From positions 1 through 64,000 of the forward strand of contig JAFYOI010000035.1 of the NCBI GenBank assembly GCA_017560255.1: a DNA stretch of 64,000 bases, given 5' to 3'. Position 1 is the stretch's first letter; every line of letters starts with the position of its first letter. Below are positions 18,492 to 25,125 of the stretch, piece after piece. The DNA is from Clostridia bacterium. Lineage in GTDB: Bacteria > Bacillota > Clostridia > Oscillospirales > Acutalibacteraceae. A program made the position numbers and the translations under genes. The notes below the pieces were generated by a model. That model searched no databases and had not been told where the DNA came from. It saw only the letters and a list, made by a program, of their open reading frames with translations.

Positions 18492-19499
18492 ATGAGTAAA
18501 TTATATGTGCCGAAGGATTACGTCAGCAAACTTTCCGTGCGTGACACCCAGAGGGCAATCAAATTTATCAAAGACACTTTTCAGATAAACCTTGCAAATG
18601 AGTTGCAACTTGACCGCGTTACCGCTCCCATTATCGTAACGAAAGAGAGCGGAATTAACGATGACCTCAACGGCGTTGAACGCAAGGTAAGTTTCACGAT
18701 GAAGGAAATTGAGGGCGAGGGTGAGGTTGTTCAGTCCCTTGCAAAGTGGAAAAGAAAGGCGTTGCACGATTTCGGCTACGTTGCGGGCGAGGGTATTTAT
18801 ACCGATATGAACGCCATTCGCCGTGATGACGACGTTGACAATATTCACTCAATTTTCGTTGACCAGTGGGACTGGGAGAAGATTATCACAAGGGAGCAGA
18901 GAAACAAAGAATTTCTCTGCGACGTTGTAAGGCGTATTGTAAAAATCCTTGCTTACACAAAGCAGATTGTAAAGGACAGATACCCCGTGTTGAAATACGA
19001 TATTTGTCCCGACGTGTTCTTTATCACTTCGCAGGAACTTGAGGATATGTACCCCCGAATGACCGCTAAGGAGAGGGAGAATGCAATCACACGTGAGCAC
19101 AAATCTGTGTTCATTATGCAGATTGGCGACGTGCTCAGAAGCGGTAACAAGCACGACGGCAGAGCGCCCGACTACGACGATTGGTCGCTCAACGGAGATC
19201 TGATGATCTGGAATGACGTTCTTGAAAGTGCGTTGGAAGTTTCTTCAATGGGAATTCGTGTTGACAGTGCGGCACTTCTTTCTCAACTTGAAAAAGCCGA
19301 TGCTCTTGACCGAAAGAAGTTTGAGTATCACAGCGGCATCATCAATGACATTTATCCCTTGACAATCGGCGGTGGTATTGGTCAGTCAAGAATTTGTATG
19401 CTTATTCTCGAAAAAGCGCATATCGGTGAAGTTCATTCATCAATCTGGCCCAAAGACCTCCGTGAAGAGTGCAAACGCGCTGGAATAAACCTTTTATAA
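18492..19499 (+). CDS. asnA: Aspartate-ammonia ligase (asparagine synthetase A)
   Basis: 335 residues. The class II synthetase-like fold is seen in VVQSLAKWKRKAL, EGIYTDMNAIRRDDDVDNIHS, QWDWEK and the C-terminal GGGIGQSRICM. AsnA makes asparagine from aspartate, ammonia and ATP. Placed 15 bases after asnS under the same T-box, it raises asparagine supply when tRNA-Asn is uncharged. Confidence 0.96.
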   Translation: MSKLYVPKDYVSKLSVRDTQRAIKFIKDTFQINLANELQLDRVTAPIIVTKESGINDDLNGVERKVSFTMKEIEGEGEVVQSLAKWKRKALHDFGYVAGEGIYTDMNAIRRDDDVDNIHSIFVDQWDWEKIITREQRNKEFLCDVVRRIVKILAYTKQIVKDRYPVLKYDICPDVFFITSQELEDMYPRMTAKERENAITREHKSVFIMQIGDVLRSGNKHDGRAPDYDDWSLNGDLMIWNDVLESALEVSSMGIRVDSAALLSQLEKADALDRKKFEYHSGIINDIYPLTIGGGIGQSRICMLILEKAHIGEVHSSIWPKDLREECKRAGINLL

Positions 19500-19518
19500 T
19501 AACAGGACGGTGAAATAA

Positions 19519-20892
19519 ATGGAATTTGTAAATTATGAAAAGAAACAGGATGTTCAGGACATTCAGTATATAATCGAAAAAGTTAAGAGTGGCGAGATAA
19601 AGGACGGTGAGAATATCACCGTTAAAGGCGCAATTTACAGAATTAAGGAAATGAGCGGCTTTGCTTTCGTAAACGTAAGAGCGGCAGGCGTAATTTATCA
19701 GTGCGTCTGGGAAGAGGGCAACTCCAGAATTAACATCAAGGACTTCAAAGCGGAAGAGTGTGTTATCATTGACGGTACAGTTGTTATTGAGGAACGCAGC
19801 CGCCTTGGCTTCGATATCCGCATCAACGATATGACCCGTATTTCAGGCAACGTTGAGCAACTTCCCGTTGAAATCAGCAACGATAAGGTGATTACAAAAT
19901 TGCACATAAATAAACTCCTTGATTACAGAGTAATTACACTTCGCAACCAGCGTGTAAGAGCGATTATGAAAATCTCCAGTGGCGTACTCAACGGCTTCAG
20001 AGATTTCTTGCGCGGCGAAGGTTTTACAGAGTTTGTACCGCCAAAAATCGTTCAGGCAGGTGCAGAGGGCGGCGCAGATATGTTTGAGGTTGACTACTTC
20101 GGTGAGAAAGCATACCTCAACCAGAGCCCGCAGATGTATAAGCAGATTATGGTCGGCGTGTTCACAAAGGTGTTCACAACAAGCCCCGTTTTCCGCGGTG
20201 AAAAGCACAGCACAAACCGTCATATCAATGAGTTCCAGGGACTTGATCTTGAGATGGGATTCATCAATTCTTTTGAGGATCTTATGGAACTTGAAGCAAG
20301 ACTTTTCAAGTATCTTTACGCTTATATAAATGAAAATTACGGTGCAGAACTTGACATCGTACTCGGTAAAGGTAAGCGTTTACCCGAACTTACAGTGTTC
20401 CCGAAGATCAAGTTTGCCGATGCGAAGAAACTCTTTGCTGACGCTCACCCCGGAAAGTACGGTGAATCAACTCTCAAAGAGCCCGACCTTGATCCCAATG
20501 AGGAACGTTGGCTTGGTGAGTATTTCAACAAGGAGTACAATGCTCCCGTTGTTTTCATTACTCATTATCCGACGATTAAACGTCCGTTCTATGCAAAGGA
20601 AGACCCGACAAATCCTGAGGTTACACTCAGTTTTGATATGCTTCTCAATGGCCTTGAGGTAACAACCGGTGGACAGAGAATTCACGATTATGATGAGCAG
20701 GTTGCAAAAATGCAGCGTCTTGGAATGAACGTGGAGGAGTTTGAGGATTACCTGACAATGCACAAGTACGGAATGCCCCCGCACGGCGGAATGGGACTTG
20801 GACTTGAAAGAATTGTCCAGAATATGCTCGGCCTTCAGAATATCAAGGAGGCAACCGCGTTCCCGAGAGACCGCGAAAGACTCCGCCCGTAA
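19519..20892 (+). CDS. aspS: Archaeal-type aspartyl-tRNA synthetase (aspartate--tRNA(Asx) ligase)
   Basis: 457 residues, class IIb. The OB-fold is at about 32-115, then the catalytic domain with QSPQMYKQIMVG, motif 2 SPVFRGEKHSTNRHINEFQGLD and the motif 3 region GMGLGLERIVQNMLG. It lacks the bacterial GAD insert, so it is the short archaeal form. In bacteria such second copies are commonly non-discriminating and charge both tRNA-Asp and tRNA-Asn. That property is inferred here from context. Confidence 0.88.
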   Translation: MEFVNYEKKQDVQDIQYIIEKVKSGEIKDGENITVKGAIYRIKEMSGFAFVNVRAAGVIYQCVWEEGNSRINIKDFKAEECVIIDGTVVIEERSRLGFDIRINDMTRISGNVEQLPVEISNDKVITKLHINKLLDYRVITLRNQRVRAIMKISSGVLNGFRDFLRGEGFTEFVPPKIVQAGAEGGADMFEVDYFGEKAYLNQSPQMYKQIMVGVFTKVFTTSPVFRGEKHSTNRHINEFQGLDLEMGFINSFEDLMELEARLFKYLYAYINENYGAELDIVLGKGKRLPELTVFPKIKFADAKKLFADAHPGKYGESTLKEPDLDPNEERWLGEYFNKEYNAPVVFITHYPTIKRPFYAKEDPTNPEVTLSFDMLLNGLEVTTGGQRIHDYDEQVAKMQRLGMNVEEFEDYLTMHKYGMPPHGGMGLGLERIVQNMLGLQNIKEATAFPRDRERLRP

Positions 20893-20901
20893 AACAAAAG
20901 C

Positions 20902-20938
20902 AAAACGGCTTTGGAAAATCCCAAAGCCGTTTTATTTT
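20902..20938 (+). terminator. Terminator of the asparagine operon
   Basis: AAAACGGCTTTGG and CCAAAGCCGTTTT form a 13-base-pair stem followed by T-rich sequence. A near copy lies at 21413-21446. Confidence 0.92.
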
Positions 20939-21412
20939 GTAACTAAACCTACGCGATAATCGCGTGGCTCAAAATAAGTTAATCAATACACAGACAGTTA
21001 AAAATGCATCAAAGAATTTGAAACTTGTAAGTATGATGATTTATTCAAGTCTGAAGTCTTAACCTTATTGTATGAGGATATTGTGGTCATCAAAAATTAT
21101 TTGAGATTTTTAAACGGGTCAAGGGCAGAGCCCTTGTCGTTTAAGGGGGATAAGGTGACGGAGGGGAAACTGTGAATTGTTGCAAAACTGCCGACAAATT
21201 GAAAACGCAGTTTTCACGCTTTGTCGGAAAACCGATAATATTTATATCCGTCACCAAAGGGGGAAATCGAAATTCCCCCTTAAAAGGCGAATCTTCCCCC
21301 CCTTTCTTTTCGCCTACACAAGAAAGGGGGTGCCCGTCGCGGCACGAGCGACATTGGTTAAATTATATTCTTTTAGATAACAATATTCTCCTGTGTGCTT
21401 TTTGGTATATAA
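20939..21412. repeat. Gene-free block of hairpins and dispersed-repeat pieces
   Basis: I see no credible gene in this 470-base stretch. It holds a 32-base piece (20951-20982), a strong stem at about 21111-21143 (TTAAACGGGTCAAGGGC with its partner), a nested stem at 21191-21227 (CCGACAAA..TTTGTCGG), a GGGGGAAAT/ATTCCCCC hairpin at about 21259-21280, and a 50-base piece (21303-21352). The 32- and 50-base pieces both recur near 40.1 kb. It is bounded by two nearly identical terminators. It looks like a non-coding repeat cluster or mobile-element remnant. Confidence 0.7.
21303..21352 (+). repeat. Dispersed 50-bp repeat, copy A
   Basis: It matches 40041-40090 at 46 of 50 bases by eye. It contains a TTTCTTTTCGCC..AAGAAAGG arm pair and a GTCGCGGCACGAGCGAC core. 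Confidence 0.8.
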
Positions 21413-21446
21413 AAACGGCTTTGGAAAAACCCAAAGCCGTTTTTGT
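21413..21446. terminator. Bidirectional terminator downstream of nrdG
   Basis: AAAACGGCTTTGG and CCAAAGCCGTTTT stem with flanking A and T runs. It is nearly the same stem as that ending the asparagine operon. Confidence 0.9.
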
Positions 21447-21448
21447 TT

Positions 21449-21982
21449 TTATCTTCTTCTGTTGTAATGTGAAAGAACAATATGTCCCGACTGCCTTGTA
21501 GCATTCATATCGATTATTCTCTGATTTGACGAGCCGCGGAAAATGAGGGAAATGTCTTTCAGTTCCTCAACAAAGCGTCCGTCAACGAGGATATCAACGA
21601 GTGCGAGAAGTTCGTCGGTAACTTCGCAACGCGGATGAGTACCGTTCGTTGTCAGTTCTTCGTACGTAAAGCCGCTGAATGCCCATATCGTTTTTGTCGG
21701 ATATGTCGCTTTTACTTTTTTGACGAAAGGTAATAATGCACGTTGATTGCAGGGCTCAAACGGATCTCCACCAAGGAGAGTCAGGCCGTTTATATAGTCT
21801 GGTTTAAGCGCCTTTAAAAGCGTTTCTTCCGTTTCTTCGGTAAAAGGTTGCCCGTACTCAAAGTCCCACGTTTCGGGCTGAAAACAGCCTTTGCAACGGT
21901 TTGTACATCCCGAAACGAAAAGAGTTACGCGTACCCCTTCGCCGTTTGCAATATCGTATTTTTTAATTTCTCCGTAGTGCAT
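21449..21982 (-). CDS. nrdG: Anaerobic ribonucleotide reductase activase NrdG
   Basis: 177 residues, radical-SAM activase. The cluster cysteines are Cys26, Cys30 and Cys33 (CTNRCKGC), followed by the GGDPF motif that contacts S-adenosylmethionine. It installs the glycyl radical on NrdD. Its ATG lies 21 bases after the nrdD stop, in one operon. Confidence 0.95.
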   Translation of the reverse strand: MHYGEIKKYDIANGEGVRVTLFVSGCTNRCKGCFQPETWDFEYGQPFTEETEETLLKALKPDYINGLTLLGGDPFEPCNQRALLPFVKKVKATYPTKTIWAFSGFTYEELTTNGTHPRCEVTDELLALVDILVDGRFVEELKDISLIFRGSSNQRIIDMNATRQSGHIVLSHYNRRR

Positions 21983-22003
21983 AGCAAATTCCTCGGTTTA
22001 TGA

Positions 22004-24163
22004 TTACAGGTGGAGAACTCTCTCCTTAATCTCCTGTGTTCTGCCTTGGTTCCAATACTGTGTACCGATATATCCGCAGGTGCGGCGGGCAACGTTCATT
22101 TTGTCCTGATCCGTGTTGCCGCAGTTGGGACATTTCCATATAAGTTTTCCGTCGTCCTCGACAATGTTGATTTCGCCGTCCCAACCACATTCCTGACAGT
22201 AGTCGCTCTTTGTGTTGAGTTCTGCGTACATAATGTTGTCGTAAATGTAGCGGATAATCTGGAGCACTGCTTCAAGATTGTTCTGCATATCGGGTACTTC
22301 AACGTAACTGATAGCACCGCCCGATGACAGATGCTGGAACTGAGCCTCAAACTCAAGTTTCTCAAAGGCGTTGATATCCTCCGTTACGTGAACGTGGTAA
22401 CTGTTTGTAATATATCCTTTATCCGTTACGCCCTCAACGACGCCGAAACGCTTCTGCAAACACTTTGCAAATTTGTACGTTGTGCTTTCAAGCGGAGTGC
22501 CGTAGATACCGAAACCGATAGTGGTTTCCGCTTTCCAACGGTTGCAAGCATCGTTCATATACTTCATTACTTGAAGAGCAAACGGAGTAGCGGATGCGTC
22601 TGTGTGGCTTTTGCCGGTCATATATTTAACGCATTCGTAAAGACCTGCATAACCGAGTGAAATTGTAGAATAACCGCCGACAAGAAGTTTGTCGATTGTT
22701 TCACCTTTCTTGAGTCTTGCGCAAGCGCCGTACTGCCAGAGAATAGGAGCAACGTCGGACAAAGTGCCCTTGAGTCGCTCGTGTCTGCACATAAGTGCGC
22801 GGTAGCAAAGGTCAAGACGCTCGTCAAAAATTTTCCAGAATTTTTCAATACTTCCGCCGGAGGAAAGTGCGACGTCAACAAGGTTGAGTGTAACAACGCC
22901 CTGATTGAATCTGCCGTAGAATTTGTAGTTTCCGTTTTCGTCTTTCCAAGGGGAAAGATTACTGCGGCAACCCATTACGGGGAAGCAGTTGCCCTCTTTG
23001 AACTCCTTCATCTTCTTTTCGGAGATGTAGTCGGGCACCATTCTCTTTGCCGTACATTTTGCGGCAAGTTTCGTAAGGTAATAGTATTTTGAATCCTCGT
23101 TTATATTGTCCTCTTCAAGAACGTAAATGAGTTTCGGGAATGCGGGAGTTACCCAGACACCGTTTTCATTCTTAACGCCCCTGTATCTCTGAATAAGACA
23201 TTCTTCGATAACAAGCGCAAGGTCCGCTTTCTCCTGCTCGTTCTTTGCTTCGCCGAGGTACATAAATACGGTAACAAAAGGTGCTTGTCCGTTTGTTGTA
23301 AGCAAGGTTACAACCTGATACTGAATTGTTTGCACACCCCTGCGAACTTCTTCACGCAGACGCTTTTCAACGATTTCGTTGAGTTTTTTCTCGTCGTAAC
23401 CAACGCCCATAAGTTCAAATTCTTCTTTGACACTCTTGCGGATTTTTTCGCGGCTTACCTGAACGAAAGGCGCAAGGTGGGAGAGGGAGATACTCTGACC
23501 TCCGTACTGGTTGGAAGCAACCTGAGCAACTATCTGAGTCGCAATATTACAAGCGGTTGCAAAACTATGCGGTTTTTCGATAAGTGTACCGGTGATAACA
23601 GTACCGTTCTGGAGCATATCCTCAAGGTTTACAAGGTCACAGTTGTGCATATGCTGCGCGTAATAATCTGTATCGTGGAAATGAATGATACCCGCCTCGT
23701 GAGCCTCAACAATATCTTTTGGCAAAAGGATTCGGTTAGTAATGTCACGGCTTACTTCGCCCGCCATATAGTCGCGCTGAGTGCTGTTTACAACGGGGTT
23801 TTTGTTGGAGTTTTCCTGTTTTGCTTCCTCGTTGCTGCACTCGATAAGGCTGAGAATTTTATCGTCAGTTGTGTTGGACTGACGGATAAGGCTTCTTGTG
23901 TAGCGGTATGTAATGTATCTCTTTGCAACTTCAAATGCGCCGTGCGCCATAATCTGTTGCTCAACCATATCCTGGATTTCCTCCACGGCAACAGAACGGC
24001 CAAACTCAATACAAGCGAGTTCAACGCTGTTTGCAATGCGGCGGATTTGCATGGGTGTCATTCTTTCTTCTTCGTTTACAACATCATTTGCTTTTGTGAT
24101 AGCCGCAATAATTTTTGTGATGTCAAAAATCATTTCGGAGCCGTTTCTTTTAATAATTTTCAT
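22004..24163 (-). CDS. nrdD: Anaerobic ribonucleoside-triphosphate reductase NrdD
   Basis: 719 residues. An ATP-cone regulatory domain (about 1-95, starting KIIKRNGSEMIFD) is followed by the glycyl-radical barrel. A C-terminal zinc site CQEC..CPNC precedes the radical loop RTCGYIG, with Gly697 the likely radical site. The enzyme makes dNTPs without oxygen. The ATG at 24163 follows GGAGG. The upstream promoter carries an NrdR-type box. Confidence 0.97.
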   Translation of the reverse strand: MKIIKRNGSEMIFDITKIIAAITKANDVVNEEERMTPMQIRRIANSVELACIEFGRSVAVEEIQDMVEQQIMAHGAFEVAKRYITYRYTRSLIRQSNTTDDKILSLIECSNEEAKQENSNKNPVVNSTQRDYMAGEVSRDITNRILLPKDIVEAHEAGIIHFHDTDYYAQHMHNCDLVNLEDMLQNGTVITGTLIEKPHSFATACNIATQIVAQVASNQYGGQSISLSHLAPFVQVSREKIRKSVKEEFELMGVGYDEKKLNEIVEKRLREEVRRGVQTIQYQVVTLLTTNGQAPFVTVFMYLGEAKNEQEKADLALVIEECLIQRYRGVKNENGVWVTPAFPKLIYVLEEDNINEDSKYYYLTKLAAKCTAKRMVPDYISEKKMKEFKEGNCFPVMGCRSNLSPWKDENGNYKFYGRFNQGVVTLNLVDVALSSGGSIEKFWKIFDERLDLCYRALMCRHERLKGTLSDVAPILWQYGACARLKKGETIDKLLVGGYSTISLGYAGLYECVKYMTGKSHTDASATPFALQVMKYMNDACNRWKAETTIGFGIYGTPLESTTYKFAKCLQKRFGVVEGVTDKGYITNSYHVHVTEDINAFEKLEFEAQFQHLSSGGAISYVEVPDMQNNLEAVLQIIRYIYDNIMYAELNTKSDYCQECGWDGEINIVEDDGKLIWKCPNCGNTDQDKMNVARRTCGYIGTQYWNQGRTQEIKERVLHL

Positions 24164-24253
24164 ATCCGTAATCCTCCCATGAAATGTTTGTAAATGCTCA
24201 TATATTAATGCTTTCAGTGTAATTGATTAACATAAATCTTGTACTGATTTATT

Positions 24254-24318
24254 ATTTTAGCACTATATATTGTGATTGTCAATAGTTTGTACATATTTTA
24301 ATCACAATATTTATTATT
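24254..24318 (-). promoter_or_regulatory. nrdD promoter with NrdR-type boxes
   Basis: Minus strand: TTGACA (24277-24282), 17 bases, TAAAAT (24254-24259). The palindrome CACTATATATTGTG (24261-24274), close to the NrdR box consensus, fills the spacer. A weaker related element, CACAATATTTATTA, starts at 24303, 42 bases away (about four helical turns), as expected for paired boxes. Repression by NrdR-(d)ATP is inferred. Confidence 0.75.
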
Positions 24319-24362
24319 TTGAAATTTTCTGCACACAATTAGTAGTGAAAGGAGATGTCAGA

Positions 24363-24797
24363 ATGATACACAGTGACACAATCAAACTGCTTCGTGAGTG
24401 TAATGCGGGAATAAAAATGGGCGTTGCATCAATCGAAGACGTTGTCGACCACGTTAAAGATTCGGGGATGTATAACATTCTCAATAAGAGCCGTGAGGAT
24501 CACAATGCGCTGGGCAGTAAAACAAGACAACTGCTTAACGATTACGATGATTCGGGCAAAGAACCGAATCCGCTTGCCAAGGGAATGTCAAAAATGAAGA
24601 CGAGTTTTAAACTGACCGTAAATGATACGGATGCTGCTATTGCCGACCTTATGACAGACGGGTGCAATATGGGTGTAAAGTCTTTGAGTAAGTACCTCAA
24701 TCAGTACGCTGCGGCGGAAGAGCAAGTAAAAGATATTGCCAAAAAACTTATCAAAATTGAAGAACAATTGAGCGTTGATATGCGTAGTTTTCTGTAA
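24363..24797 (+). CDS. Small helical protein of unknown function
   Basis: 144 residues, hydrophilic and almost wholly helical by composition, with no signal or membrane segment. The pattern of four long helices is similar in shape to ferritin-like or DUF2383-type bundles, but no di-iron motif is seen. The ATG at 24363 follows AAAGGAG; the upstream extension to 24276 lies in the nrdD control region and is not coding. I do not recognise the family. Confidence 0.7.
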   Translation: MIHSDTIKLLRECNAGIKMGVASIEDVVDHVKDSGMYNILNKSREDHNALGSKTRQLLNDYDDSGKEPNPLAKGMSKMKTSFKLTVNDTDAAIADLMTDGCNMGVKSLSKYLNQYAAAEEQVKDIAKKLIKIEEQLSVDMRSFL

Positions 24798-24802
24798 ATC
24801 AA

Positions 24803-24836
24803 ATGAGGGCGGGGTGCTTGACCCCACCCTCATTTT
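24803..24836 (+). terminator. Terminator after the small helical protein
   Basis: ATGAGGGCGGGGT and ACCCCACCCTCAT form a long GC-rich stem followed by a T run. Confidence 0.9.
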
Positions 24837-24847
24837 TATGAAAGGGA

Positions 24848-24973
24848 TTAGTTACATCCGCAACCGCAACCGCAGTTATTGCCGCTTCTGCCGTTATTAT
24901 TGTTGAACACAAGGAGAAGAACAACGAGGATAAGCGCCCAGGTACAACTATTTTCACCGAACAAGTTACACAT
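24848..24973 (-). CDS. 41-residue Cys-rich membrane peptide
   Basis: A short frame with a perfect AAAGGAGG site before its ATG at 24973. It has a short polar start with one Cys (MCNLFGENSC), a single hydrophobic helix (WALILVVLLLVF), an Asn-rich turn, and a terminal GCGCGCN. Size and plan recall the YjcZ-type or other tiny membrane peptides of Firmicutes, but the CGCGC tail suggests metal binding or disulfides. Its function is unknown. A terminator-like stem lies further along at 24803-24836. Confidence 0.7.
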   Translation of the reverse strand: MCNLFGENSCTWALILVVLLLVFNNNNGRSGNNCGCGCGCN

Positions 24974-25080
24974 AAATCAAACCCCTCCTTTCTGTATTAC
25001 ACTTTATTCTATGACAATGCACGGAACAGTGTTACAGATAGGAATATAAAAACACAAACCACGTAAGGCTTTATCCGAAA

Positions 25081-25120
25081 AAAACACACTGTAAAATCTG
25101 AGTTTTACAGTGTGTTTTAA
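25081..25120. terminator. Terminator of the CHAP-protein gene
   Basis: AAAACACACTGTAAAA and TTTTACAGTGTGTTTT form a 16-base-pair stem with T runs on both strands. Confidence 0.92.
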
Positions 25121-25125
25121 ATTTT

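Noticed and set aside
21172-21501. 109-residue frame in the hairpin block
   Set aside because: It runs through repeat pieces and terminators, and the same kind of frame appears at the 40-kb repeat copy; it has no good start site.
23285-24193. 302-residue frame on the plus strand
   Set aside because: It lies wholly antisense to nrdD, which has clear motifs and a ribosome binding site.
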